DNA of 64,000 nt from Mesostigma viride (GCA_009746045.1 RPFO01000072.1:3721086-3785085), one strand, 5' to 3'; shown: positions 44,453 to 58,287, counted from the stretch's first letter. The notes: a model not told the origin generated them from the letters alone. Program-made: numbers and translations.

Positions 44453-47095
44453 TAAGATTGATCGTGTAACCTGCTCAGTACCACGGCCAGACCGGCACAG
44501 ATACGGGGTTGTTCCTCAAACCAGTCCGGTACATGCTGTACTGCACACGAAACCGACCCGACCGTATGTACCTGTGCCGTTACACCTAGAACGGGACTAC
44601 AGTACGGGACCGTAACCGGGGTCCGGTCCGGTTACGGTCCCATGCTAGGCTCGGTTTGGTGTACTTGGCGTCTACGTAGCGTGACTCTAGTACAACACCA
44701 CACGTGTTCATAATATTTTGCCCTGCTCTGTAGGGGTATACTGTACTCAGTGTGCTTTACTGGAATAAAGTGCCCTTGAATGGAATAATAGATGTATTGG
44801 ATCTCGGTGCTGTCAAGGCTGTGCACTAACTAAGTCCTTTTCCCTCAACAAGTGGTGCATGCAGAAACTTTTTCCTATGGACACTAGTACTACATTGTAC
44901 TACTCTAGTACCACACTGTATGGGATTATAAAGACTGGTATTAAAGTTGGGATTCAAGGACGATGCAAAGGCTTTTATCATGCAGTGCCCTGCCGTGCAT
45001 GTTTGTAATTTAATTACACTTCTACTCTAGTATCTTTTGACGCTGACTGGCATAAACTGCGGATGTCGAATTTGTGTTTCCCATGGCCACCACCGACTGT
45101 CATACCTGTCAACGTTGCTGTCGACATGCGGACGTCAATCTTGCTGTCGGATATGTAACCATCTGACTGAACGTGATTCACCGCTGCCAGGGCATCTGCT
45201 ACAAAGTATGTATGCATCACTAGGGGCAGGCTCCGTGTGCTGCCTTCTATCCTGCATGCCGTTACTATTTTTCTCATGTTACTACCTCCAGATGTGAGTA
45301 AATACAAAAGCAACCAGTCAGCACGCAGTGTAAATGAGAGACCTGGCGAGTGATTCTGCCTGGCTTGCTGCATAATACTAAGTATGCCAAGCCACAGTAT
45401 TATTGTACATCTAATAGTTAGGACTACATGTTTGTATGGTGGCCGGACCCACAACGAGGCCGCTGGGGCTGGTCCCTTGCTCTGTATACGTACTGCGTGA
45501 TGTGACTGGGAAATGTTCATGGGTAGATTCTCATGTTGTGATGTGCTGAGGTTGACTAAGATATTTATGAACGAGGTTTTTGGGGTCAGTGCCATGTTAT
45601 GTAAAGCTTCATTTCAAGATTATGTATACACCGCCCGCATCGGTAGTTGTAATGCATACCCAATTCGTGCCCTCTGCGCATTTTGAAGTAGTAACCCTGG
45701 ATCGATTGTTGGGAGCCAAAGGGGCCCCGGGGGGGGGCTCCGGGGGGGGCGGAGGCCCCCGTCGGATGTTGGCGAATTTGTTTTTAGAAAAAATAAAAAC
45801 CCAATAGGATTTCTTGTACAGTTATATAATTTATCCTTGATATAATTTATCCTAAACTGTGGAGCCTTACCCTAGTGGGCTGCTTGTGCCCTGATTCACA
45901 TAGCCTTGGCATACATTGTACACAGGGCTCCCTCATAAAACATGCGAAAAGGATAACTTAGCATGCATACAAGCATGCCTAGTCACAATAGGAGGTTACA
46001 AAACATAGTACGCAGCACTCGTAGGCTGTGTAGCTCACATTAGCTCACCCATACATTATTGGCGTTCTCTCTTTGGGGCTTTCCAGTCAGAGAATGTGTT
46101 CTCATGCTCTGACTGGAATCGTATTCATCTTCCGGTCAGGCTCAGCAGCGTGCATGGATGCGCTTTTTGAGGTTGAAAGTCCAGGCTCTCGGGTTCAGAA
46201 ATTAATCAAACATGCGCAGCAATCTAAAGGACTGTGCAGACTTGTCCCTTGAGCGTAGTCGATAGGGCAATCAAGTTTCTTGTCCTTTTTCTAGGTTCCC
46301 TGTAGAGTCGCTATCTGCTGACCATGTCGCTTTGTGGCTTATCCTCAGTGCTGACCTGGTCTCAAGGCGTAAACCATGGTTTTGTCTTGGACGCCTTGGG
46401 ATTCAAAGGAAGTACAGGGGTGTAGTAGTCGCCGACCTGTCCCTCGGGTTTACAAATGTGTAAACCCTCTTTCCCTCTTGGACGTCTTGGGATTCACAGG
46501 ACGTAGTTGCTGACCCGTTCCTTGGGGTCATAAATTGTAATGCATTTTTCCCTTTTTCTTGGGCCGTAACTTTATTTGAACGCCCGGGGCTTCAGCTACA
46601 TTTCCCTTGCATTGTGTCTCAACGTCCAGCTCTTTCATTAGGTCTACCTGGCGGGCTCTGCTCAGCTTCTCTGTGTCGCTCTTTCTTAGATTATGGTGCG
46701 GGGGCGGAAGGTGACGCTGCTCAGGCCAGGGGGCGGGGTGGGGAACCCTACGCGGCCTTTCTTGGCGTGGATTTCGTGGATTTGGGGTGGGGTTGGAAGG
46801 GGGCACTTCTCTGGGCAGGGCAGCGCCAGGAAGGAAGTGTGATCCTGCTTCAGGCAGGGGGGCAAGGTGGGGGTCAGTCCTTTAGGCATCGTTGGTGATT
46901 TGCCGCGCCCTCTTGGTGTGCTTTCTTAGTTTTTGGGGGGTGGGGCCTGAAGGCAGCCCTGCTCCAAGTGGGGGGCAGGCTGCATGGGGGGTCTTGGCAT
47001 GTTGTATTGGGCCCTGAGGGCGAAGCACTTCCCCCATTCTAACTTGTTAAATGTAATGACATGATATTTGTTGTGGTAACCTCTTCCTGTTGCAG
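44453..47095. other. Presumed intron or intergenic sequence
   Basis: 44467-44650 is rich in CCGGTACC/GGTCCGG words. 45106-45198 (minus) is an isolated exon candidate. 46081-46118 is a perfect 12-bp-arm hairpin (TTCCAGTCAGAG). 46690-46990 is G-rich. No gene assigned. Confidence 0.4.
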
Positions 47096-50000
47096 CGTTT
47101 GAATGCCAAGGTCATAACGACTGCTTGAATAACGTCTACGGGTACGGCAGCAAGGGGTCATACTGCACCTCTGCCTTCACTTGCGGTAAGTGCGCCCTTG
47201 CCTGCCTGGTGTTGGTGTGTGCGCCCCTGAAAAAAGGACTCATCATATGGGTGGATGATGCCAAAAGTATATGTACTTATAGTTGTAGTATGCTTAGTAG
47301 ACTGAATATGTGTGACACATCATACAGGTGGACGACCTGAATACCGGTAGTAAATATTTATGTGGAGGATCACATTTCGAAGAATTTGCGAAGCCAATTT
47401 GTTTGGAGAGGCTTGCATGAAGAGGGGAGGTAATTCCAGAGATTCCGTGGGAATCTACTACTTGGAGGGTGGAGGTGGGCGCAAAACTAATGAATCTGGG
47501 GCTATGATGGTACGTCAAAAAGGGGATGAAGGATTTCATGGCAAAGGGGCATCAAACTGCAACCCGACTGCCCGTCCGTCCGTCCGTCCGTCCATCCGTG
47601 ACTGAGGAGGAAGGAGCCACCTTGCTCGACCAGGAGGTCGCCGCATCCATTCTTGAGAATGATCGCCATGAGAAATGGGCGAACGACTCGGGGTATCATC
47701 CTGGCACCAGGCTCGGAGTGGGCGACCAGAAACTCGTCCATCTCTGCTAACACCTCGGAAGGTAGAGCCGAGGCCGAGCCAGGTCCAGCCTGCTGGCCAG
47801 GCAGCGGATCATCATCCAAAGTGTCCGGCGTATTCACCCAGAAATCTTGCTCAGCTGCCTCCTTCTGCTGCTGTTTCTCCCAGTACCTGACCACGTTCTA
47901 ATCCAACTTCGCAAACCTCTCAGGCTGCGTCATCCTGAGGTGATTGACCGGAGCCAGCCTTCCAGCATTTGCAAACGCCGTGCTTGTCTGGGCTCTGAGA
48001 ACGATCTGCCTGTCCTCCGTGGAATCCTTGGGGTATGGCCGCTTTGTGTCCGCCTGAGTGGTGGTGAGCCCCGACATAATTAACAAGGCTGTCATTGACC
48101 GCTGCCTGGTGTCGCAATTCCAAGGAAGCCCGCCCGGCATCGTCCATTGCGGTGACGATGGGCCGGGGATGCGGACCCGCGCCCGGCAATCGACAGCACT
48201 TGCCCGAAGCCTGGACATGTGCTTGCCGCTTATCTATCGCTTCCTGCACCGCTGCAGTGTAATGAATAGGTCCCAGAGGTGCATTGGGACCTGCTGCCTT
48301 CGAAGTTGTAAATTTGTACGCCAGCAGGCTTGACCGCCTGCTGGCCCTCCCCGCTCTTCTGTCATCATGCCAAGACACCGTGCATACTGCACAAGCCTTT
48401 GGCTTTCGCATGACAGTGGCGTAAGGCGCGAAAATTGTGGCGCGACCCGTTCGCTGGCTAGGCATGGGGCTGTGTGGCGCGGCGCAGTAGTTACATTTGA
48501 ACTGTGCGGCCCAAAATGAAGCCCATAACTAGCAGCTTGCGAGGTGGATTCTCAAACAAATAGACGCCATCGGTTTTCTCTGAATATAGTTTAATTAACG
48601 CATGCGGGAAAGATAGGGCCGCTATGCCTTGGCCTGCATGTGGAAGGCTGCCGGGCCGCCATCAGGGACTTTCCGTGATAGGCTCGGCAGGGACATGTGT
48701 TACCCTGACGGGATGGGCTCACGCCCGGGCAACCTTGTGGTTTGTCTGAAATATGGAGGCAGATGGCTTGTAAAGATAGGTGGTACATAGATGGCCGTGA
48801 AGGAGACCGCCCCCAAGTTTGTGGGGGCTCCGCGTGTGACCCAATTTGGGGCCTTGGTGCCGTGATCGATTCGGGCCGTGGTGCCCGCCCCCCTGTAACT
48901 AGAAAGCGGGTATATAGATCCATCCACCCCACCCATATCCATCCCACTAAGGACTTGGCGCTCACGTGACGCAGTCTACGTGTAAATTAATTATTTTTTT
49001 TATGTGACTGGTAGTATTGATGTTTGGTGGCATGAGATGGGCATGCTCATGCCTGCATCCTTTCTCCTAGTAACCTGCAGGCCCACATGCTGGGTGCTGG
49101 GATTTAGACTCTCGAGATTGTATTGCACCAGTTTTGAGGTGCTGTTGCCGCTCCCACTGTCATTTAGAGGACTCGATGTCCAGTTTTAAGTTCATAGAGC
49201 ATGGGGAGCTCTATTCTTTGTGTCTATTTTGTAGTAGGCATTGTTTATGCCAGTCATGGCTTAATGGTCCCTAACTGTGGCTTCATTGGTGCCAGTCGCT
49301 TGTATATGTACAAGTCTGGCAATGTTGCAAGAGGGCTCTTAAAGACGTGTTCATTTAAGTGGAAGTCTCCATCTAAGTTTTTGGAGTGCGAGTAAAGCAG
49401 AGTGAAAAACTGTCCCTGAAAAATACTCAACTGTACCCAGTACCAGGGCAGTTTCATGTGCCCAAACGCTTTGCGATCGTCCCCCAAATCGGTGGGCTTA
49501 TACCCAAGCATGCCACCAGCATGGATGTGATGTCAAATCCCACACGTGGTCCCTATTTTTCATTTGCACAAATGAAGCACGGCCAAGTATGTATGGCAAA
49601 AAGGGCCAGGTGACCTCCCTATTTGTCTTTTTGTGGTGCCTGTAATTTCTGAGTCCTTTCCACAGGTCTTTGCTACCCACCTCTAGGTATGATGCCATGA
49701 AGGGGCTTTAAAGATCCCCATCTACATTTCCGTGGCAGTGCCTCATGTAATTTGTCCAATATGTAGATATGTTAATGGCCCATTTTCGACGATATGGTAA
49801 TGGCCCGGACGTGGTATATATGTGACACCCACATACAGTCTACCTGGGCCCGAAAACTGGGCCCGCCTACATTAAACCCCCAGACGAAAGGTCTTCTCTT
49901 GTGGTTCTGCGCCCATGCTCGCGTGGTCCACTGGCTCTGTGGTGCCCTCCCCAACCTGGTGTGTGCGGCCGTGGAGGGCCATAACGAACGCATCCAAGCT

Positions 50001-53000
50001 CCCCTTCAGCTGCTTACCCCAGGTCCTGATCTCCGCGACCATGCCATGCGGTTGGCCACTCTCCCGGGTCGCATGAGGTGTGGGCTCACCCGTGCAACCC
50101 ACCGGCGGCGGCTATCCTGGGCTCCATCGCCCAAGCCTGGCTGGAGATCTGCCGGCTGTTGCCAAGCGCTGTGAGTGCCATCCCCGACCTGGTATCTCTG
50201 TTCGACCTGGCCATTGTACAGGCGGTGCAAGACTCTTATGACGTCATCCGACAGGCACGTGACACCGTCTGGCCTGCCCAGGCCATGAACCGCCACCTGC
50301 CGTTTCCACTGTTGTCAGTCCAGTGCCTTCCCTGCCCGCGTCCATGAAAAACTACAAAAGACCTACGAGGGCATAGTACACTGCGCTGACTGGATCACGG
50401 CACCCGGACTTTAACGACCAGGGGCAGGCCTGGCTCCACTCCATCTCCCTTCGAGGCAGCATCGGCTCTGCCTACCTTCGCGCCCTTCCCATGTCTGCAC
50501 TGTTCGCCCCCCTTATTGCGATTGCGCTCCGCCACCAGTTGCTCGCCCCACAGCCCCGTGTGGTGGCAGGCACACCTTGCGGGAGCTGCGGGCCGGACCT
50601 TGACACCACTGGGCTGCACCACGTGGCCTGCATGGGGGGGCAGCACAAACAGAACTGGTACCTCTACCTCTACCTCCATCCCGCCCTGCTGCGCGCCTTA
50701 TGCGCGATTGTCCGGTCTGTCTTGCCCCATGCCACCATCAAGCGCGAGGATGCGGATGGGGCCCCACTCTCCACCGGACAAACGTCACCATCCTTAACTA
50801 CGATGCAAATGGCTGCCATCTGCTCATCGATGTCTCGGTGGTCTGGCCGCTCTCGGCATGCCACATTGTCTGGGTGGCGGCGGACACTGGCAGTGCAGCG
50901 GCCACTGTCGAGCGCGTCAAGCTCAGGCCACCTACTATATATGGCGACATGGGGTACCACTGGGTCATCCCCTTTGTTCTTGAAGAGCTCGGCGCCATGG
51001 GCCCCAAGACCGTGGAATGCTTCCACAAGTGCTGCCAGCTCCGCGAGGATCAGCTGGACCTTGAAGGCCTCACCGCCCCGTGGTCAGCCCGCACATGGTC
51101 CTCATTGGGGGCAGCGCCTCTCTCTTGCTTAAACCGGGGCAGTCGCGGACCTCCTGTTTCGCGGCACACGAGCCGATTTTCTCGCTGCACAGGCTTCTTG
51201 ATGGGCCCGGGACTTCTACGTTGGTTCTGGTCGGAACTCTGACCTAGTAGTGGGCTGCCTTTCATGTAGTTGTGTCGTGTCGACTCTTGTAGATTGTGTT
51301 GCTGCCTGGGCTTTACCTGCGGTCTAGGTCGTAGTTTTCTTTTCTATTGCGTTGTTTGCTTGCCATGAGAAGGTAACTTGCTCAGTAAATATGTGACACG
51401 TATTTATGTAAATCATACGCTTTCCTGACTCAGTTGCCGGTCTGTGACGTGGCGTGCTCTCTGATCGGTGGTTAATTGCTTGCCCAGCGTCCTGGAACAT
51501 TTGCTCTTCTAGGTACTCTCCTTTTCAAGCAGAGAAACTAACACGTGTGCTGTCGTGGTGGTCTGTCTGACTCTGGCCTATGTGTATGTAATCTCCACCA
51601 GCTTGTCAAGTCGATAGCAATTGCCAGCACCAGTATGCAGCGGGTCCTTTCTGCAGAGGGGTTTGTGGTACGTTGCCACTGGCGGACTGCTTTCTCCGGA
51701 GGTTGAGGAAACAGGGGTCGTGCCGGTGCACTGGTGGCTGCCATCTGGCTTGGATTTTTTGCCAGTGTGACATGGCATCCATCAGGTCTCTGTGGGCCTC
51801 AATTCTCTCTTCGCAGGGTGGCATCGTTAGGTGGGCTCAGTGGTAGTTTCTTACAATATTCACCATTCATATTCTAGTAGCCATGCATCAACTAGCTGGC
51901 ACCGCGTAGTAAGTTAATTGATCAACAGGCGTGAGCTCCATGAAGCTGAAAAGTTACCAGATCGTGAATCAGAAGTAAATGAGGCTCTCTCAATTTCGCT
52001 GTTTGTTTTCGACTTGCCATGACGAGATTATGAGCTCGCCAGAACAGACACGAACCGAGCGCATATAATCGAAGCCAAAAAGGATCTTTTAAAGTAAAGC
52101 TTGATCAGGCAAACATAAGAGAGCCACGACTTAATGTAGGGACTTTATGGCAACATCATGGGATCCTCTCAAGATAGATCTATGGAATATCCTGTCCTCG
52201 AATCGAAAAGCTTGTCTGCCTCGATCACCACGTTCCAGATGGAATTGGGTTTCTACACAAGAAACCGTTTGGATGCCATTGAAAGCAAGTCTACAGCATT
52301 GTGCACACATGAAGCTTTGGAAATTCTTCTTCACATTGTCCGTCACTCACACAACAATAAGCAGGCTGCCAGGTATAGAGATTGCCCTTCCTGTTCCACA
52401 CTTGCACGACTTTCTTGATCGTCATTTACCCATGGCATGCTGCATCCCGGCTGCGCACCGTTCTTTTAGCCAGCTGCACCTTTTGTTTAATCATAGGTGT
52501 CAGAACCAGCATGCATGCTCGCTCCTTGAGATACCACACTTTCTGAGTCCTATGGCGGTATGTGTAACACCTACTACAGAGCACCACCCTGACTGGCTGT
52601 AGCACCCTCTTCTTACGTATTTCAAGCTGTCCAAGGAAAATGATCGAGGGCCTGCTGTCGCTTTCCCTGCAGGTCTCAAATCAGCTTCATACAGAACAAT
52701 ATGTCTGGATCTCGGTTCTCCTCTAGATTTTTGCCCATGATCTTCCAGTGCTTACCTCTCCTCAGTGCTCAGCTGTCAAAATTTCCCCATCCTTGCCCTG
52801 CATTAGTAAAAACTTGTGCAACTGCATGCCAACATCCGGTCCTGCATCTTTGCTACATGCAGTGCGATGCTCGGATAACTCCCCCTGCACCTCACCAGGC
52901 CCCCTGATCTGCAACACTACGCACGTGTGTGATGAGTCGAGTTGACATAACAACGTCCCATGACCGTGTTTCTCCTGCTGCCCTAACATCCGATGTGCGG

Positions 53001-55425
53001 CACCATATCATATCTTATAATGGCCTCAGCCACGCACCTGTGTAGCATGACCTTCTCCCTAGTACTGCACCTCCGACATATGATGGTCAGGTCCTGAAAT
53101 CATGTCTATAATATAATCAGGGCTCTGTGCTGGATGCTGAGAGTGAGGAGGACTTGCTTACCAAGCTGCCATGTCAATCCTGTACTTTCCGGGGTACTCC
53201 TTGGCTGTCTACTACCACAGAGGCTGTCCTATTGGACCGGTTGCCATTCAATCATATGCCTCATACCTGCCCTTCCCATCCTGCCACCCCATTCACATTT
53301 CTGGCACATCCTGCCCTCATGTGCGTTTGATGTAAGAGGCGAGTGTCTTTTACGTAGCCAGTCTGATGCTTACAATGCAATTAACAAACATTTTGATTTT
53401 GTCGATAACATCCCTGGCTGGTCCTCCCCTGGGATCTCCCGCCACATGCAGTGGCGTGCATGGACACCAGCGACTGTGAAGGATCATTGGTCTGCAACAC
53501 GACCACCAATGTTTGCCAATCTGAAGATGAAGGTATGGGTGGGCCTTTGGGCCGCAGTGATGCATCACATCGTCCTAGTAACACCCAGTCTGAGCAAGCA
53601 TTATTCAATTGTACACACAACTTCAATTGAGCACGCAACGTTTAATGCATCCCGGGACGGATTTCCTCCAATTGCTTTGGTTGGCTTGGGGTTGGTTCTT
53701 GTTCCCGCAGACGACCCCGCCTCCAGCTCGACCTGCGACTTTGACGACCAGGCCTCTGTTCACCCCACCGCCAACAACGCGACATGCCCCAAGGATTTCG
53801 TCACGGACGCCTCGTTCGTCGTGACCTTGCAGGGCCCCTGCTCGACAACCATGCTCGACCTGCGCGAGCTCGCCACCGACGTTCTTATTGAGTTCCTCCC
53901 GTTTGTCCCTGCCTGCGCGATGGAGATCAGCCTCCTCGGCACGGCCCGCCGCCGCCAGCTGCTGCAGGCGGGACCTGCGACCTATGTGATCTTGTTCCGT
54001 GTGTATGCTGACGACGCGGCACAGGGGGAGAGGGTATCCTCTGTGTTCAATTCCTATGCGTTGGGGGCGTTTATCAGGGACACACTGAAGGTGAACGTGG
54101 CGGCCGCGGTCAGCGTGCTCGACGTTCAGACCTCGGTGCAGCGCGTAGCGGGCGCCACGTCTGACCCGCACTTCGTGACCCTTTCCGGCGACAAGTTTGA
54201 CTTCAACGGCGTCGCGGGCAGCACCTATTGCATCGTGACGGATGAGCGGCTGCAGGTCAACGCGCGCTTTGTGGGCGCGTCTGCGGCGAAGCTTCCGTTT
54301 TCGTCCTCGGCCCAGGGAGATGCCCGCACGTGGATGGACCAGGTGGCCGTCATGCACGGCGGTGACCGTGTCCTGATCGATGCCGCCTCGCCCTTGGGGG
54401 CGTCTTACGCGTCTTCTGTTGGCTCCGTGATCGTCAACGGGGTAAGCATTGGTGGAGTTTCTGTACATTTGTTATTCCTATTCCCCGTAAACTAGGTTTT
54501 CCTCTTGCAGGGATCCATACTTATTGGATATTAGGCTAGAACTCACTCACACCAGATAAGAGTCTTATGCACATGTGAGGCTGGTAGCGCCGCTATCCTC
54601 CACGGGAGTGTAAGCATATCGCTTCTCATGGCTATCGATCGACATGGTCCTTTGTGCCTATCTAGAGATATTGCTCTTTGTGCCTATCTAGCGTTATTGC
54701 TCATTGTGCCTGTTGAGCGATATTGCTCTTGATGCCTATCTTATAATATAGCTCTTTGTGCCTATGTAGCGACGTTGCTCATCGTGCCTATCTAGTGACA
54801 ATAAATGCTCCTCGTGCCCATCCAGCCATCCCGCCCATCATGCCTCTCTGGCCTCTTCACCTATGCTACTCTTGCATTGATCTATAGCCTTGTTGCCTTA
54901 TACCTCGTGCTGATATAGCCCTATGGTTCATCATGCCTATCCAGCCCTGTGACTACAGTTACTTTCATTCAGTTGACCTATCTAGGTTTGTAACGTAAAG
55001 CATGTGTATGGCTACTGGACAACCTTGTGTACTTTCTCCCTTGTGTGGCTGTCTCATTCTTCTGCACGTCGGGGATGCAGGAGCCCATTAACCCACACAC
55101 CGTCGCGTCAAAGCTGCCGTCGGGCGTAACTGTCGTGCGCAAGAAGACCCGTGTGACCATCACTGTCCCTGGCGTGGCCGTGCTGGAGGTGGAGGTGGTG
55201 CGCGCGGCGTTCTGGGAGGCCGGCGCAGGCCCGGACAAGAACTTCCTGAACTTGCAGGTGAAGCAGTTCAACGGAACCCAGGCAGCACACGGTGTGCTGG
55301 GTCAGTCGTTTGCTTCACGCGGCAGTGTGCCGGCAGAGGGCAGCGCGGCGAGCTATGCCACGAGCGGCATTTTTGCTGCGGACTGCCAGTTCAACCAAGT
55401 CCCCGTTGGCCTTCGCAACGACTAG
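47096..55425 (+). CDS. Root-cap/VWD-like, probably secreted protein (5' end uncertain)
   Basis: Exons 47096-47185, 53711-54441 and 55081-55425 join in phase (1, 1, 0) and end at TAG. Exon 47096 is a Cys-rich module (FECQGHNDC ... SYCTSAFTC). The large exon starts DDPASSSTCDFDD and carries a dibasic RRRQLLQ stretch. It then shows SDPHFVTLSGDKFDFNGVAG, the GDPHF-type start of a von Willebrand D/root-cap domain, and LQVNARF. The last exon ends the domain with GVLGQ, a root-cap hallmark, plus one late Cys. These proteins are extracellular or wall-associated; the exact role is unknown. The exon before 47096 must end with one spare base. The signal-peptide exon at 37973 is a candidate first exon, but its best donor leaves phase 0. 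The 6.5-kb second intron holds an RLE LINE fragment; the last intron holds a 30-bp repeat. Confidence 0.75.
47502..48465 (-). pseudogene. Unrecognised decayed coding region in the root-cap gene intron
   Basis: Minus-strand frames 47920-48465 and 47502-47894 follow each other with a frame change. The first has KACAVCTVSWHDDR and a basic N-terminus; the second has WEKQQQKEAAEQDFWVN and ends near a TGTCTC-poor CCGT repeat. Codon-like GC content suggests former mobile-element protein; no family identified. Confidence 0.35.
48466..49793. other. No gene recognised
   Basis: Intron sequence of the presumed root-cap gene. No repeat family recognised. Confidence 0.4.
49794..51430 (+). mobile_element. 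5'-truncated RLE-type LINE, decayed
   Basis: Translated pieces give the post-RT region (ILGSIAQAWLEICRLLPSAV), SAYLRALPMSALFAPLIAIA, a CCHC-type zinc motif (CGSCGPDLDTTGLHHVAC) and then the RLE region in shifted frames (FVLEELGAMGP). The 3' region ends around 51430. It lies in the same orientation as the gene whose intron it occupies. Confidence 0.75.
50491..51132 (+). pseudogene. RLE-type LINE ORF2, CCHC motif and endonuclease start, frameshifted
   Basis: C-x2-C-x9-H-x3-C-like motif about residues 28-45, LLRALCAIVRSVLPHATIKR, then the endonuclease frame is lost; it is recovered in the overlapping frame 50700-51242 (YDANGCHLLIDVSVVWPL). Confidence 0.65.
51431..53710. other. Intron sequence, no element recognised
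   Basis: Several C/T-rich stretches before the acceptor at 53709-53710. Open frames at 52147 and 53134 up to the acceptor have no domain. Confidence 0.45.
54640..54960. repeat. 30-bp TGCCTATCTAGCGATATTGC repeat
   Basis: About ten decaying units in the last intron of the root-cap gene. Confidence 0.8.
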
Positions 55426-56539
55426 ACTAAGTGACAAATTACTGTGATGGACACATGGCATGATGACCCGTCTGCATGACTGACTGTTTTTTTTTTTGGA
55501 ATTTGTGGCGGGAAAATCTGCCGTGAGTATTTGTCTTGTACGAACTATGTACGTGCCGGTACGTTCCATGGGCACTTCAATGCATGTGTGTATCCAGGCC
55601 ACGCGTCAGTTTGTATAATGACCGTTTGGCGCTGCGTCCTTGGTCCATTCGAATTATTTGTGGGCCGAGATTAAAGTTAGCCGTCTGATATGTTGTAGTA
55701 CGAGTCTTTGGGGCCAGTGTCGACGAGGCGCAGGACATTTTTAGTCATGCGTATGGACTTGGGGGCATGCTGCATGGCACCGGGGGTGCTTTTTTCCCTT
55801 TGGGTTTTGCTAGTCGTTGAAGATTAGTAAGACTACTCGCACTGTGATCCGCGCTTTGCGCAACTCGTGATGTACAGACCTGCCTAGGAGGCGTGACGCC
55901 TTTGTGCTCACCAGCTGTACTCCGAACGCGCCGACTCACTTCTGGACTTGAGCAGTCTGAGGGTTGTGTTTTGCATAAACGACCTGATGGTACACTGACG
56001 CAACGCGCCATTTTGGCGCTAGCACCGCCTTGCACGCTTACTGCATGTGTAGTGAGTGTATGTTTGGACTTGGCTCGTCCGGAGCCGTCGATATTGCATC
56101 GACGGCTGTCAGAAGTGATTCCGCCTTGTGAAAGGCGGCGTACTAGTGGTCACGACCAATCTTAATGTCAAATGAAATTGGAACATATCTCTGTTGGCAC
56201 AAGCTCTAGATACAAACAGGTCGTGGACCGGCTGGATCGCGTAGTATCTCCGCACATCTGAACCCTGTGATGCCAGATCTCCTTTGCGGCCGTTCCGAGC
56301 TTGGCACTGGATTCGTTGTCCACATCGTCGCGTCGCTGCAGCAACACGATGTTTTCTGGCATACGTGGGCTTTTGGTTCCCGCCGCACATTTGAAAGTGC
56401 TGTCCTCCGGCTTTTTGCCTTTGCACCGTGTGTAGTTCTTGGACGTTTGGAATCATGGCATGGCTAACGTAATGACTGACTAGCTAGACCTTTTCAGTGG
56501 TTTTCCATTTGCGGGTATTTCCTCGTAAATTGTGGGAGA
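55426..56539. other. Downstream of the root-cap gene
   Basis: Presumed 3' UTR and intergenic DNA. No poly(A) signal could be chosen with confidence and no gene is seen. Confidence 0.4.
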
Positions 56540-56698
56540 GCGATCGCGGCAATGGTGCTCACCACTAGACACTCCCGGCCAGTTAGGCTCGAAACACACG
56601 CCCTGATCAGGCATGCTGTTTCCGGCCCCACCGTCTAGGTCATCTCTAGAGTCACTCTACACGTAAGCCAGCCATAATTTCAATGCACAAGGCTACAC
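56540..56698 (+). mobile_element. Family D, left part (continues at 59940)
   Basis: GGCAATGGTGCTCACCACTA through CAATGCACAAGGCTACAC matches 62475-62600 reversed. The copy is broken at AGGCTACAC, which is repeated at 59940-59948. Confidence 0.85.
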
Positions 56699-56862
56699 CA
56701 ACCATATGCCCCTTCTCACGAGCCACGAGGTAGCCATGGCTGACGGCGGAGCTCATAACTTTCACGTTTGAGCACCGAATTTAGTCATGAATGTCACAAT
56801 CGCTTCGTCTTTCTAAGACGCACATGCTGATATAATTTTCCGACGCTATTACGCAATACACG

Positions 56863-58287
56863 ATGAGCAAACGCCCATCGACGCAACGCAGCCTGACGGC
56901 TGCGCTCGGCAATGAAAATACGTCTGCAGCTCCGGCTGCAGCTTCGCCCTCAGGTCCGGCAGGCAGCGGTGACACTAGGACTTCGCGCACTGGTGGTCGC
57001 CCAGCCCCCTCCCGGGCTTCCTGCCTTGCCTTCGATCAGCCTCGCCCGAGCCCAAACGCAGCCGCCCAACCGAACCTAGCTGGTCTGATGTCGACTTTGA
57101 CGTTGACGAGTTATTTTCCACCTTCGACGTCAACAGACCCGGCTTTTTCGACAGGCCACACATCCGGATACTGGAGCTCCTGTTTTATGGGTCGTATGCC
57201 TCCCTTCTTGACCTGTGCCAGCGCCTCCAACGCCACAAATGCTTCCGCAGCCAGTCTGACTGCCAGTTTCAGCTCCGCTCGATCAGCTGACCTGTCTGGC
57301 TGGTCGTGACCGCGCCTTCAGCTTGCCGCCCTCTTTTCCATCCTTCAACGCTGTTCCGCGGACCTCTGGCGACCCGTCCCCTAGGTAGCTAGTTGACCGA
57401 GTTCGCCCTCCCCCGCCTGCTCTCACAGCATGTGACGCCCCTCGCTTGCGAAATGCAAGTTTTGGGTCGTAAGCTGGCTGCTGAGCTCCCCACCATCCCC
57501 ACCGCCACCGCCACCGCCACCGCCACCCTCCTCGCCTCCACCCCCCCCCCCCCTCCGCCTCCACCGACTCCATCACCGCCCAGCTCCGCGACATTGACCA
57601 GCGCCTTAAGGACAATGCAATCGCTATCGAGGTCCTGCAAAACACCGCAGGCCTCACCGCCCAGGCGGTGAAGGACATTGCCGCCAAGCCAGCCCCGGCT
57701 GGCCTGGCCGGCGATGCTCCTCCCATCCCGACCTGCCGGGCGGACATGCTTATTAAAGCAGCAGGCCACCTCCACCACCTCCGCCGTCGCAGCACAGCTC
57801 CAGCAGCAGACGCTCGAACTCCGCGAGGAGGCCGAGCTCGCCAAGCGCAGCCTTAACTTCATTGTCAAGAACTTCGACATGGAGGAAGGTGAGAATTCCG
57901 AGAAGCTTGCACGTGCGTTTGAGAGAGAAATTCTTAGTCGCATGGGCCTTACTGGTGAGATCGAGCTGGTCGCCCACCGCCTTCCCCGCGCGCGGGGTAA
58001 GGCAGGGGCGCCCCCGCTCCTTCTCACCTTTAAGAACCCGGCGGACAAGATTTCTTTTCTCCGACGCCGCAAGCGGCTCGAGAAGACTCTCTTCATGCAC
58101 CCTTGACGACGACTTGACCCTGCATGGCGCAGCAACAACGGCGACGGGAGCTATGGCCGACCTACCTCCAGCTCCGGCAGACCAAGACGGGGCAGCCGGT
58201 GCACTGGAAGGGGGCGGCCATCTGCGTCGGCCACAAGCCCTGGCATGCGACCCCCGCGGCCCCAGCGACTCCAGACGCCCCAGCTTA
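56863..58287 (+). pseudogene. ORF1-B protein gene, L1 ORF1p-like, frameshifted
   Basis: N-terminus MSKRPSTQRSLTAALGNENT, Ala/Ser-rich; a central Pro-rich and probably coiled-coil part; then IELVAHRLPRARGKAG with LLLTFKNPADKISFLRRRKR, the RRM-like core; then an LDDDLTL block and an end of GHKPWHATPAAPATPDAPA and stop. The order RRM then C-terminal domain is that of L1 ORF1p, which coats element RNA and helps reverse transcription. Several frame changes between 57300 and 58110 break the copy. It is the most complete representative here. Confidence 0.75.
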
